DNA from: Bacteroidaceae bacterium
GTDB lineage: Bacteria > Bacteroidota > Bacteroidia > Bacteroidales > Bacteroidaceae
DNA: 25,340 nucleotides
Direction: 5' to 3'
Assembly (NCBI GenBank): GCA_017548225.1
Contig: JAFYMV010000228.1
Coordinates: 1-25,340, forward strand
In this document: piece by piece, positions 1 to 8,331 of the stretch
Layout of the letters: every line of letters starts with the position of its first letter
Position numbering within the stretch: position 1 is the first letter of the stretch
Notes under the pieces: generated by a model
What the model saw: the letters and a program-made list of their open reading frames with translations, nothing else
Databases searched by the model: none
What the model was told of the DNA's origin: nothing
Translations under genes and position numbers: made by a program

Positions 1-154
1 AATCCACGCCCATAGCCGCGAAGAAGCCCTGCTCGACATATACAACCCCCATACCGACAGCGAAGCGCTAAAAGCCACTCCCGCCCTATTTGAGCACCTC
101 CGTGGCCACTATCCCCTCCGCCGCGAAGAGCAGGCATACGAGATAAAGGTGTAA
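1..154 (+). CDS. 3' end of an unrecognised protein-coding gene
   Basis: An open frame enters from the left edge (first full codon at position 2) and ends at a TAA at 152-154, giving about 50 C-terminal residues. The tail is charged and hydrophilic, contains the string EEALLDIYNPHTDSEALKA, and ends REEQAYEIKV. I do not recognise the family. The frame has no internal stop and is convergent with queG, with only five bases between the two stop codons, which fits a real gene end. There is no room for a separate hairpin terminator between the two genes. Confidence 0.6.
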   Translation, partial: IHAHSREEALLDIYNPHTDSEALKATPALFEHLRGHYPLRREEQAYEIKV

Positions 155-159
155 ACGAG

Positions 160-1086
160 TTAATTGCGCGAAGTGATATTGCGCATCAGGCCTTCGTATC
201 CGGCGCGCTCTATGGCGCTGTGCTTAAATAAGGCTTTGTAGCGCTCGGGAGTAAGTTCGTGCCAATCTTGGGCAGTAAGATCTGCCACTTCTGACGGCAT
301 ATCGAAGGCGATTTCTTCGGTGGATTGGGCATTTTTATTGTACGGACATACCTGCTGACAAGTATCACAACCATAGATGCGGCGTCCCAACTTTTGTACC
401 ATTCCATCGGGTATCGGGCCTCGATGTTCGATGGTTAAGTATGATAGACAACGGCGACAATCAATGCCGTCAAGCGTGAGAGCTCCCGTAGGACAAGCCA
501 TAAGGCAGCGTTTACAGCCACCACAAGAAATGCCTTCAATTATGGGAGAATCAGACAAGCCTTCTATCTCTGCATCTACAGCTAGCACCCCCAAGAAGAA
601 GTAACTTCCCTTACCTGGAATGATGAGTTGGCGGTTGAGCCCAATGAATCCGAGTCCAGTCTTCATGGCCCAATAGCGTTCGAGCAGAGGGGCGGTATCG
701 CAGAAGGCACGCCCCTCAACATGGGGCACAAGCATCTTTATATAAGAAAAGAGTTGGTACAACTTATCCTTCATCACACGATGATAGTCCTTGCCATAGG
801 CGTAGTAGGCTATTTGGTAACCCTCCGCAGGCAGCAAGTGCTTGGGGTAATAGTTGAGCGCTACGACAATAAGGGTACGGCAGCCAGGGACAAGTTGTGT
901 GGGGTCAAGACGCAGGTGACGATTTCGCTCCATATACTGCATATCAGCATGGTAGCCATTGTCGGTCCAATGGTCAAGCACACGAGCCATCTCTTCGCTC
1001 ACTGGCTCTGCCTTGGCAAAGCCACAAGCCGAGAAGCCCAAGCGCAAAGCCTCCGTCCTGATAGCCAATCCCGTCTCACCAATCAT
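160..1086 (-). CDS. queG: Epoxyqueuosine reductase QueG
   Basis: Cytoplasmic, cobalamin-dependent iron-sulfur enzyme that reduces epoxyqueuosine to queuosine at position 34 of GUN-anticodon tRNAs, the last step of queuosine synthesis. The 308-residue product has the family catalytic segment FCDTAPLLER (128-137, with the conserved Asp). It also has two ferredoxin-like cysteine sets: CGGCKRCLMACP (C188, C191, C194, C198), and C210, C213, C240, C243, C247 ending CQQVCP. The GLGFIGLN segment near 144-151 is also typical. It is the last gene of a - strand block, 24 nt after the kinase stop. The start at 1086 is supported by an unusually clear Shine-Dalgarno, GGGGAGG, six bases upstream. The lack of a HEAT-repeat extension matches the short QueG form. 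The assignment is very secure. Confidence 0.96.
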   Translation of the reverse strand: MIGETGLAIRTEALRLGFSACGFAKAEPVSEEMARVLDHWTDNGYHADMQYMERNRHLRLDPTQLVPGCRTLIVVALNYYPKHLLPAEGYQIAYYAYGKDYHRVMKDKLYQLFSYIKMLVPHVEGRAFCDTAPLLERYWAMKTGLGFIGLNRQLIIPGKGSYFFLGVLAVDAEIEGLSDSPIIEGISCGGCKRCLMACPTGALTLDGIDCRRCLSYLTIEHRGPIPDGMVQKLGRRIYGCDTCQQVCPYNKNAQSTEEIAFDMPSEVADLTAQDWHELTPERYKALFKHSAIERAGYEGLMRNITSRN

Positions 1087-1091
1087 ACTGC

Positions 1092-1100
1092 ACCTCCCCT
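1092..1100 (-). promoter_or_regulatory. Strong Shine-Dalgarno of queG
   Basis: Read on the - strand, the bases before the queG ATG are AGGGGAGGTGCAGT, so a near-perfect anti-16S match lies about six bases from the start. Most other starts in this window have only A-rich leaders, as is usual in Bacteroidetes, so this site is distinctive and supports the chosen start. Confidence 0.6.
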
Positions 1101-1110
1101 ATTGCGAACA

Positions 1111-2040
1111 TCAATTCTCACTGACCATTTGTGCAACAAACTCGCGGCTGATATAGTTATCAGTATGTCTGCAAGTCTCGGCACTAAACTGTAATCCGCA
1201 ACGAATAATATTATCCCAATCACGCTCGGTAAGATGAGCAAGATCATCGCGACGCACTCGATACTTGATTAGTCCATAGAGAATACCCGCATTGAGATTA
1301 TCCCCTGCACCAATAGTACTCACAGGAGTGATGGGCTCAATGGGATAGCACTTGGTAAGTGTTTTACTATAGAGTTCTACACCATGTGCTCCACGACTAT
1401 AGATTAGGCGGGGGCAGTAGAACTCTACTTTCTCTTTGAACACTCTCGCACCGTCATTCATGCGATAGAGCACCTCAAAATCCTCATCAGAGCCACGCAC
1501 AATATCGGCATACTCAAGATTCTCAATGACGGTACCCAGCAGTTTGATTGCCTCACCAGCATGATTGCGACGGAAGTTGACATCATAATAAATGATGGCC
1601 CCCGCGCGGCGTGCTTCATCAAGCAATGCCGCTACCTTGTATCTCATATTGGGATTAAGCGCATAGTAAGAGCCAAAGAGCACGATATCATCGCATTCTA
1701 TCTTGGGGCACTCCCAATCAGCGCGCTTGGCAAAGGGATCCTTATAAAAGGAATAAGCAGCATTGTTATCATCATCAAGGAAGGCCAATGATATAGGCGA
1801 CTTGCAGTCGGCATATTCAGTAAGATAGTGGTCATCTACACCATTCGCTGCAAGAAACGAGCGTACGATACCTCCTACCCTATCATCACCGATCTCGCTG
1901 ACAAAGCAAGCGGGTACACCCACTCGACCGAGCGATATCATAGAGTTAAAGGTAGAGCCGCCAGGTACAGAGGTGGCAGCCACACCATTCTTAAAGAGGA
2001 TGTCGAGAATAGTTTCTCCTATACCAATGATTTTGCGCAT
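1111..2040 (-). CDS. PfkB-family carbohydrate kinase (fructokinase-like)
   Basis: Cytoplasmic ribokinase/PfkB-family kinase that probably phosphorylates a sugar with ATP; the substrate cannot be read from the sequence. The 309-residue product is full length for the family. Visible signatures are the N-terminal IGIGETILDI strand, the sugar-binding PGGSTFN (26-32), DVNFR (153-157), and the C-terminal PfkB signature STIGAGDNLNAG (241-252) with anion hole GAGD and catalytic Asp247. It lies third in the - strand block, 60 nt after the deacetylase and 24 nt before queG. No clear internal promoter was seen in the 60-nt gap. Fructokinase is the closest guess; a 2-keto-3-deoxygluconate kinase or another sugar kinase is possible. 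Confidence 0.9.
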   Translation of the reverse strand: MRKIIGIGETILDILFKNGVAATSVPGGSTFNSMISLGRVGVPACFVSEIGDDRVGGIVRSFLAANGVDDHYLTEYADCKSPISLAFLDDDNNAAYSFYKDPFAKRADWECPKIECDDIVLFGSYYALNPNMRYKVAALLDEARRAGAIIYYDVNFRRNHAGEAIKLLGTVIENLEYADIVRGSDEDFEVLYRMNDGARVFKEKVEFYCPRLIYSRGAHGVELYSKTLTKCYPIEPITPVSTIGAGDNLNAGILYGLIKYRVRRDDLAHLTERDWDNIIRCGLQFSAETCRHTDNYISREFVAQMVSEN

Positions 2041-2100
2041 ATTCGTTTGTTTTTCCTTATAACATTTTTTATCCCAAAAAGGTCCTTACGCTCCCTACAT

Positions 2101-2712
2101 TTATTTAAAAATTTTAAATTCGTACCCTTCGGAAAGAAGCCATTCTATAGCACGGGGGAGGGCGTAGTAGAGATTGTGAGTAGCACGGAGCGAATCATGA
2201 AAAGTGATAATAGAGCCGTTACGAGCATACCGCTTCACCTTGCTTAACACCTCATCACCTGTAAGTTTAGGATTGTAGTCGCGTGTTACCAAATCCCACA
2301 TGATGATACGGTAGCGCTCACTCAAGGCACGATACTGACTCATGCGCATAAAGCCATGGGGAGGGCGAAACAGATTAGAATGAACGAAGTTATCGGCCTT
2401 CTCCACATTGGACACATAACTATCGGTATGGTGCTCAAAGCCCTTGAGATGATTGTGTGTATGATTACCTATGCGATGCCCACGCTCAACAACCATCCTA
2501 TACACATCGGGATGCTTGCGCACATTATCACCCACCACGAAGAAAGTAGCCTTTATGCCATACTTATCTAGCACATCCAGCACCCAGGGCGTCACTTCGG
2601 GAATGGGACCATCGTCAAAAGTAAGGTAGACAGACCGTTCAGATGCATCCATCCGCCAGCATGCACGCGGGTACAGCTGGCGGATGAATCGTGGGGGTTG
2701 CTCAATAAACAT
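2101..2712 (-). CDS. Polysaccharide deacetylase family protein (NodB/CE4)
   Basis: Likely metal-dependent N- or O-deacetylase of the CE4 family, acting on a cell-envelope or exported glycan. All five CE4 motifs are visible in 203 residues: TFDDGP (31-36), NHTHNH (83-88, metal His84 and His88), RPPHG (116-120), WD (139-140) and FHDS (171-174). The catalytic and metal ligands therefore look intact. The protein is little more than the catalytic domain, with no obvious signal peptide or membrane anchor, so the site of action is uncertain. Its ATG begins one base after the stop of the DUF2723 gene, so the two are probably translationally coupled. This pairing with a predicted glycosyltransferase suggests a shared glycan substrate, which is inference. 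Confidence 0.92.
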   Translation of the reverse strand: MFIEQPPRFIRQLYPRACWRMDASERSVYLTFDDGPIPEVTPWVLDVLDKYGIKATFFVVGDNVRKHPDVYRMVVERGHRIGNHTHNHLKGFEHHTDSYVSNVEKADNFVHSNLFRPPHGFMRMSQYRALSERYRIIMWDLVTRDYNPKLTGDEVLSKVKRYARNGSIITFHDSLRATHNLYYALPRAIEWLLSEGYEFKIFK

Positions 2713-2713
2713 A

Positions 2714-5700
2714 TTACTTTACCCTTAACTCCAACTCGCTGTACAGCATGTCGAAGAGTTCCGAGTAGTGCTCCATTGCCTCCTTGTCGCCACAACGCTC
2801 CATGATCTGCATGGTCTTGACCAATGTGCTCAAGTAGTTGCGCACCTCGCCAAACGAAGCATTAAAGCGCTTGTCATCAAGGCTCAAGTACCATGAGATA
2901 TACTCAATATCATTGTTGGCTACCTGCGAAAGAATCTCCATCGCCTTCTCCTTCTCGCCCAAAGAGAGATAAGCCTGACCAATCAGGTGCGACTGGCTCT
3001 GCCAATAGTTGTGCGGAAGGATAGAAGCGGGGAACTCCTCATCGCACTTATTGAGCACTGCAAGCGCCTTATCCTTCTTACCCTCGCGGATGAGCTGGTT
3101 GGCCAGCATGGTATAAAGGCGACGATGAGTATAGCCCATGCGAGCGATGGTCTCATCGATGTAGATGCCAGGATTGCTCATACCGCCAAACTTGAAGCGA
3201 TTCATCAAGTTGTTGTACATCGCCTCACTGTCTACAGCAAATCCGTTCGGCGCAAGGCCCAACTGACGGAAGTTGAACGGAGTGATACGATAAGCCAATC
3301 CCTCCTGAATGAAGAAGGGCTCAAGACCCACATAGTTGTCGCTACCCACAGTAGTAGACATATAGAGCGGGCGCTCCCAGTTGGTGCTTGCCAACATCTC
3401 GAGCAGCATGATATGATTCTTGGTCAGCAAGTTGCGTCCCTTGAGTGATATAACCATACGGTCGGGCATCTTGGCCATAGTCTCCTCATCGGTAGCGCCA
3501 CGATACTGCTCGGGGATAAACATGCCCGAGCGCAGCACTGCGGCCTTGTCGAGTGTGATATACACCGTATCAGTAGGTATGTAGTGCAAGTTTTCATCCT
3601 TGCTCTTCACCCAATAGTCGAGGATGTTGCGCAGTTCGAAGGGATTCTCGCCAAACTTACGACGAGCACCAGCAGGCTGTTTCTTATAGAGTTCGAGTAC
3701 AGCGTTCTTCGCCTCAGGGCGAATCTCTACATAGTCATTGGTACCCTCCACATAGTCGAGTCGCTCCCACTGTATGGGCACTGAAGGCGAATCGTAAGCA
3801 GGACGGCGCATTTGGTCGATGTACCAATCGGTCTGCAAGTACGAGAGGTTACATACGCGGCTATCGGTACGCACACCCTCCACCTCCTGATTATACCAAA
3901 GTGGGAAGGTATCGTTATCACCATTCGTAAAGATGATGGGCGCACCCTTCTCGGGGAGCGTATTGAGATAGTTGGCGCCAAAGTCACGAGCCATGTATCG
4001 ATCACTGCGGTCATGGTCGTCCCATGTCTGGCTCGCCATCTGCAGAGGCACCATCACACATACCAGCGTAGCAACGATGCCTGCCACAGCCTGATTCTTG
4101 GTCAGCTTCTGCAATGCCTGTGCAACACCAGCCACGCCCATACCAATCCAGATAGCAAAGGCATAGAATGAAGCCGCATAAGCATAGTCGCGCTCACGAG
4201 GCTGCATAGGAGTCTGGTTGAGGTAGAGCACAATGGCCAAGCCCGTCATGAAGAAGAGCATCATCACCACCCAGAATTGGCGTGCGCCACGCTTGCCACA
4301 ATTAGCCTGCCAGAAGATACCGATAAGGCCGAGTATCAGGGGCAAGCCATAGAATACATTGCGTCCCTTGTTGTCGCGCAACTCCGAAGGCAACAATGTC
4401 TGGTCGCCCACAAGAAGCTTGTCAATGAAGTTGATACCCGTAATCCAATTACCATGCTCTATCTCGCCATGACCCTGAATGTCATTCTGACGACCCACGA
4501 AGTTCCACATGAAGTAACGCCAGTACATGAAGTTCACCTGATAGGTGATAAAGAATTTCAAGTTGTCCAGCTGTGTGGGCACCTTCACCTTCTGTTTTTG
4601 TCCGCCCACATTGACCGTTGCCTCGCGACCTTTGATGCCGCCTACCCAGCCATCGTAGAGGTTGATGGTACCCCCTGCGCCGTTCGACCAGTTGGCATGA
4701 TCAGCGCTATGCATACGAGGGAAGAGCATCGAAGGCTCCATGACATAATCCCTCTTGGTGCGCACCACAAAGTAGCGGTCCTTCTCATTCGCTTTGGCCT
4801 TCTCCTTGGGCATATACACTTTGGCACCCTCCTTCACTACAGGCACCAAGTATTGTCCCTCCACCTTGCGGGCAATCTTCGAAGCGTAGGTACCGCCATA
4901 GAAGAGCGGTGTATCGCCATACTGTTCACGATTGAGATAGCTTCCGAGTGTGAAGATATCCTCCGGAGAGTTCTGGTCCATCGGCGTATTGGCAGCCGAG
5001 CGCACCACGATAACGGCGTATGATGAATAGCCAATCACAATCATTAAGATTGACACCAACGCTGTGCTCATCACACGAGCACTCATGCGCCACTGTTCCT
5101 TCACCTTGTCGAGATTGAAGAGATAAACCGCCAACGCAGCTAGCACGACAAGTCCCAGCACCACGCACTTGACACCATGTCCGTAGAAGGGCAAGCCCGT
5201 AAGCGCCACCACCGAGATAAAAGCGATGTTTGTGCGCACCTTTGACACAGCAGCGTGCGTTTCCCAAATGCTCCACACAAGCGCACCTACCAATACCACG
5301 ATGTAGATAATTAGACCCGTATTGAAAGGCATAGAGAAGCCATTCACAAAGAGCAGTTCAAACCATCCGCCCACCTTCACGATGCCCGGCACGATACCAT
5401 ACAGGATAGCTGCAATGAGCACTGCCGACACCACGAGCGCTACGAGCGAGCCTTTCCATCCCGCATTGGGGCGTTTCTTGTAATAATAGATAAGCACGAT
5501 GGCAGGGATACACAGCAGGTTGAGCAAGTGCACACCCACCGAGAGCCCCATCATGTAGGCGATGAGAATCAGCCAACGGTCGCTATGTACACTGTCGGCC
5601 TCCTCCTCCCACTTGAGGATAAACCAGAACACCACCGCAGTGAAGAATGAACTGTAAGCATACACCTCGCCCTCAACGGCACTGTACCAGAAGGTATCGC

Positions 5701-6100
5701 TAAATGTATAGGCCAAAGCACCCACTAATCCGGCGCCCAAGATGGTAATCATCTGACCCGCCTTGATTGTAGTACTATTGCCACAGATGAGACGGCGTGT
5801 AAGGTGTGTGATACTCCAGAACAAGAACAGTATACACCCTGCGCTGAGCAGCGCCGACATCACATTCACCATGTAGGCCACCTGCGAGGGATCACTGGCT
5901 AACTGCGAGAACAAGTTTGCCGTGAGCATGAAGAAGGGCGCACCGGGCGGGTGACCCACTTCGAGCTTATAGCCTGTGGTGATAAACTCGGGACAATCCC
6001 AAAAACTTGCCGACGACTCGATAGTCATACAGTAGACCACCGCCGCCACGGCAAATACCATCCAACCCATGAGGTTGTTAATAAGTTTATATTGTTTCAT
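2714..6100 (-). CDS. DUF2723 multi-pass membrane protein, probable GT-C glycosyltransferase
   Basis: An 1128-residue inner-membrane protein with about ten or more hydrophobic segments in the first 700 residues, then a large soluble C-terminal part. The N-terminal signature SFWDCPEF (32-39, acidic D35 and E38 in the first loop) followed by GHPPGAP (49-55) is diagnostic of DUF2723. The human DUF2723 protein TMEM260 has been reported as an O-mannosyltransferase, and the GT-C-like layout fits a lipid-phosphosugar-dependent transferase. Bacteroidales add O-glycans to many exported proteins, so a role in that pathway is a reasonable inference, not a demonstrated one. Near residues 1000-1060 there are TPR-like helices (LAVLNKCDEEFP, GQAYLSLGEKEKAMEILSQ). 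It is the first gene of the - strand block and has its own promoter at about 6130-6138. Confidence 0.88.
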   Translation of the reverse strand: MKQYKLINNLMGWMVFAVAAVVYCMTIESSASFWDCPEFITTGYKLEVGHPPGAPFFMLTANLFSQLASDPSQVAYMVNVMSALLSAGCILFLFWSITHLTRRLICGNSTTIKAGQMITILGAGLVGALAYTFSDTFWYSAVEGEVYAYSSFFTAVVFWFILKWEEEADSVHSDRWLILIAYMMGLSVGVHLLNLLCIPAIVLIYYYKKRPNAGWKGSLVALVVSAVLIAAILYGIVPGIVKVGGWFELLFVNGFSMPFNTGLIIYIVVLVGALVWSIWETHAAVSKVRTNIAFISVVALTGLPFYGHGVKCVVLGLVVLAALAVYLFNLDKVKEQWRMSARVMSTALVSILMIVIGYSSYAVIVVRSAANTPMDQNSPEDIFTLGSYLNREQYGDTPLFYGGTYASKIARKVEGQYLVPVVKEGAKVYMPKEKAKANEKDRYFVVRTKRDYVMEPSMLFPRMHSADHANWSNGAGGTINLYDGWVGGIKGREATVNVGGQKQKVKVPTQLDNLKFFITYQVNFMYWRYFMWNFVGRQNDIQGHGEIEHGNWITGINFIDKLLVGDQTLLPSELRDNKGRNVFYGLPLILGLIGIFWQANCGKRGARQFWVVMMLFFMTGLAIVLYLNQTPMQPRERDYAYAASFYAFAIWIGMGVAGVAQALQKLTKNQAVAGIVATLVCVMVPLQMASQTWDDHDRSDRYMARDFGANYLNTLPEKGAPIIFTNGDNDTFPLWYNQEVEGVRTDSRVCNLSYLQTDWYIDQMRRPAYDSPSVPIQWERLDYVEGTNDYVEIRPEAKNAVLELYKKQPAGARRKFGENPFELRNILDYWVKSKDENLHYIPTDTVYITLDKAAVLRSGMFIPEQYRGATDEETMAKMPDRMVISLKGRNLLTKNHIMLLEMLASTNWERPLYMSTTVGSDNYVGLEPFFIQEGLAYRITPFNFRQLGLAPNGFAVDSEAMYNNLMNRFKFGGMSNPGIYIDETIARMGYTHRRLYTMLANQLIREGKKDKALAVLNKCDEEFPASILPHNYWQSQSHLIGQAYLSLGEKEKAMEILSQVANNDIEYISWYLSLDDKRFNASFGEVRNYLSTLVKTMQIMERCGDKEAMEHYSELFDMLYSELELRVK

Positions 6101-6129
6101 TGTAAATGATATATATTATCAAATAGGGT

Positions 6130-6138
6130 GCGAAGTTA
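6130..6138 (-). promoter_or_regulatory. Probable promoter -7 box for the DUF2723 block
   Basis: On the - strand the sequence TAACTTCGC lies about 30 nt before the start codon at 6100. It matches the Bacteroidetes -7 box TAnnTTTG with one change; the TTCGC variant recurs before miaB and the methyltransferase in this window. The -33 element is weak, and no clear TTTG sits at the expected spacing. Confidence 0.5.
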
Positions 6139-6221
6139 GTGTAAAAAAATGAATTATCAGCCATTTGCGCCTGGCAATTAGCGTTTATTCACATCCAATG
6201 CGCTATATTTTAGGTCCATCC

Positions 6222-6253
6222 GTTGGTCATTCGGTCCAAAAGTCCTACATTTG
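6222..6253 (+). promoter_or_regulatory. Promoter of the thioredoxin-like lipoprotein gene
   Basis: GTTG at 6222-6225 and TACATTTG at 6246-6253 are separated by 20 nt, matching the Bacteroidetes sigma consensus well. The start codon at 6282 is 28 nt past the -7 box, giving a short leader. It is divergent from the DUF2723 promoter about 90 nt away. Confidence 0.6.
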
Positions 6254-6281
6254 CAAGCAAACCATAACACGATTTACAAAA

Positions 6282-7616
6282 ATGAAGAAGACACTCTTTC
6301 CCATACTAGCCTTGAGCCTCGTATGCTGTACCCCCCAAAGACAAGACACACAACACATCACCATCACCACCGATGATGCCGCTGACCGCAAAATCACTCT
6401 CGTACCCATGGGTAGCAGAGAGAACTCGGTGGACATGACCCTTGAGGACGGTGCCTACAGAGCCACCGTCAACACCAGCGAAACCGGTTTCTACAACTTG
6501 GTATCAGTCAAGGGAAGTTACCAAGTCATCGTCCCCTATTACGTTCCAGTAAGCAAGGGTGAGTCTACCGCACATCTCACCTTTGGGGAGGTCGGTGTAC
6601 CGAGCATTGAGAGCGACAAGGACAACAACGCCCTCATCGCCTACACCACCACCTATGCCGACAATAGCCGCGCCATGTGGAAACTCTCCAAGGACGACAC
6701 CGAAGCAGGCCGTGCCCTTCTGGAAGGCTACGCCACCAAGGCCGACTCCATCATCAGCCTCTACCATTGCTCCAAACCTGTAGCCGAGTACATCAGAACA
6801 TGGGCATACATCAACGCCTGCGAAGGGTACAACTCCTTGACACGCATCCTCGGCATACCCGCCAAGGACATGCCCTACAGTCGCGAGGAGATTCTTCCTG
6901 AGCCCCACACCATGCTCAACACGTCCACCGCTTCGCTCTTCCCCAGCACACCGAATATCATCTACTCAAGCATCCCCAACAAGAACGACCTCGACAGCGC
7001 ACTCACCTACGTGGAGCAATACTATACCGACACCACACTTGTAAAGAAGACCAAGGAGACCATAGCCAGCGTTTATGTGAGCCGTTACAATTACCGCAAC
7101 GATTTCGATAAAGGTCTCGAGCGTCTGCAGTCCGCCACCGAACGCTACGGCCTCGATCCACGCCATGCCGAGGACTTCGCCAAACACCGCTCTGCCGTAC
7201 CCGGACAACCCTTCCCTGATGGTATCGTGCTCCAAGATCGTGACGGTAACATAATAGATTTCAGCACCTTCCGCGGGAAGTACGTATATATTGACATGTG
7301 GGCAAGCTGGTGCGTACCCTGTCTCCGCGAAGTGCCTGTACTGCAAGAGCTCGAGAAGAAGCTGAAGAACAAGAAGGTAACCTTCGTATCCATCTCCATC
7401 GACGCCAACAAAGAAGTTTGGTTAAAGAAGATGGACGAGAAGAACATGCACGGCCACCAGCTGTGGAATCCCGAAGGCACACTGGGCAAAGCCCTCAATG
7501 TAAAGGGCATCCCCTTCTTCGCCATCTATGACCCCGACGGCAACCTCTACATGCATGGCGCACCGCGCCCTAGCCAAGGTCCTGGATTAGTAGAGCTTCT
7601 CGAAGGGCTGAAATAA
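6282..7616 (+). CDS. TlpA/ResA-like thioredoxin-fold lipoprotein
   Basis: A 444-residue envelope protein. I place the start at 6282, where the first residues form a lipoprotein-type signal peptide (KKTLFPILALSLVCC). The frame opens further upstream, but that would bury the signal and start ahead of the promoter. A modification Cys at 15 or 16 is likely, though a Cys at -1 makes the lipobox atypical. The N-terminal 300 residues are poorly recognisable. They resemble the beta-rich plus helical domains often fused to thioredoxins in Bacteroidetes. The C-terminal domain has the redox motif WCVPC (343-347) after the strand KYVYIDMWAS, and the cis-proline loop GIPFF (Pro411). The expected role is thiol-disulfide exchange or repair of exported proteins in the periplasm. 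It is a single-gene unit between its own promoter and a strong terminator. Confidence 0.88.
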   Translation: MKKTLFPILALSLVCCTPQRQDTQHITITTDDAADRKITLVPMGSRENSVDMTLEDGAYRATVNTSETGFYNLVSVKGSYQVIVPYYVPVSKGESTAHLTFGEVGVPSIESDKDNNALIAYTTTYADNSRAMWKLSKDDTEAGRALLEGYATKADSIISLYHCSKPVAEYIRTWAYINACEGYNSLTRILGIPAKDMPYSREEILPEPHTMLNTSTASLFPSTPNIIYSSIPNKNDLDSALTYVEQYYTDTTLVKKTKETIASVYVSRYNYRNDFDKGLERLQSATERYGLDPRHAEDFAKHRSAVPGQPFPDGIVLQDRDGNIIDFSTFRGKYVYIDMWASWCVPCLREVPVLQELEKKLKNKKVTFVSISIDANKEVWLKKMDEKNMHGHQLWNPEGTLGKALNVKGIPFFAIYDPDGNLYMHGAPRPSQGPGLVELLEGLK

Positions 7617-7659
7617 CGAAAATCTCCCATTTCATCGGATATAATCAAATGAAATCAAC

Positions 7660-7695
7660 AGAGGGTATCATGCCAGTGATACCCTCTCTCTTTTT
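7660..7695 (+). terminator. Rho-independent terminator after the thioredoxin-like gene
   Basis: AGAGGGTATCA (7660-7670) pairs perfectly over 11 bp with TGATACCCTCT (7677-7687) around a six-base loop. It is followed by CTC and a run of five T. It lies 44 nt after the stop codon. Confidence 0.85.
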
Positions 7696-7732
7696 ACAAG
7701 GAGCCTTGAAAAATCTCGGCCAACCCCGAAAA

Positions 7733-7756
7733 GAAACCGCATAATTTTCCGCATAT
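7733..7756 (-). repeat. Dispersed ~23-bp element, copy 1 (inverted)
   Basis: On the - strand this reads as two ATGCGG half-sites about 12 bp apart, with AAAATT between them and TTTC after. It forms an imperfect inverted repeat with copy 2 at 7799-7821. Its 22-base core matches copy 4 with only three differences. Confidence 0.6.
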
Positions 7757-7798
7757 TTTTCGTCTTATCTCACTTATTAACAGCCATATATACCATGC

Positions 7799-7821
7799 AT
7801 ATGCAGAAATTATGCAGTTCC
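7799..7821 (+). repeat. Dispersed ~23-bp element, copy 2
   Basis: Two ATGCAG half-sites are separated by AAATT (11-bp period, about one helical turn), followed by TTCC. It is inverted relative to copy 1, 42 bp away. The upstream TATATAC is also found at the matching distance before copy 4. Confidence 0.6.
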
Positions 7822-8012
7822 CTTATTTTTTGGATACAATATCGCAATTCACCAATGCCTGACGCACCTCTCATAGAAGCGAAACATTTTCGCGAGCAAT
7901 TATCTATCTCCCCATCAAATGCATATACATCCCGAAGGTTAGCAGAAAACAAAGCGACATATAAATTCCATAAAAGAGTTAAGAACACCAATAGCATATA
8001 AGACACCCATCA

Positions 8013-8100
8013 CCAACTACCGACGTGCGCCACGCTAACTACCGCGCCATCCCGAGCTAACTACAAAGGCGTACCGCGCTAACTACCGCGGGAATCTTTT
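8013..8100. repeat. Four-unit degenerate tandem array, 22-bp period
   Basis: The core AACTAC begins at 8015, 8037, 8059 and 8081, so three successive intervals are each exactly 22 bp. Units 2-4 begin CTAACTAC; units 1, 2 and 4 continue with CG, and unit 3 with AAAG. The rest of each unit is GC-rich and divergent. Because 22 is not a multiple of three and the region has no gene, a coding origin is unlikely. It is not a CRISPR: the conserved part is too short and there is no repeat-spacer structure. Confidence 0.7.
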
Positions 8101-8281
8101 CACAGGTAAGAAATACGACTATCGGTAAAGCGAAAAATATTTATCTATCCTCCGAGAAGGATGTCTAATTTATTATGCATTGCCACCTTATTGCCCAGCA
8201 TCCTCTCTCCTCTATTAGAAGTCATGACTATCCGCGTGTTAATTCGCACCTATCCGCCCCCTTTCATGGAAAAATAAAGCT

Positions 8282-8299
8282 ACTGCATAATCCTACATA
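8282..8299 (-). repeat. Dispersed ~23-bp element, copy 3 (inverted, one base shorter)
   Basis: On the - strand this contains ATTATGCAGT preceded by an altered ATGTAG half-site. It is the most divergent copy, and shares the ATTATGCAGT core with copies 2 and 4. Confidence 0.45.
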
Positions 8300-8331
8300 A
8301 ATTCATGCCTATCACGCTGATTATATACGAG

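Noticed and set aside
4277..5023. 248-residue + strand open frame antisense to the DUF2723 gene
   Set aside because: It lies wholly opposite a clear coding gene, has no recognisable family or signal, and is His/Leu-rich as expected for a shadow frame.
7733..7821. Inverted copies 1 and 2 as ends of an insertion sequence
   Set aside because: Only 42 bp separate them, no transposase is present, and no target duplication is evident.
7770..8006. Two overlapping small frames (68 residues on +, 78 on -) in the long intergenic region
   Set aside because: They overlap on opposite strands, contain the dispersed repeat copy, lack ribosome sites and promoters, and match no family I know.
8013..8100. 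Possible CRISPR array
   Set aside because: The conserved core is only 6-8 bp with a 22-bp period, there are no uniform long repeats or unique spacers, and no cas genes are nearby.
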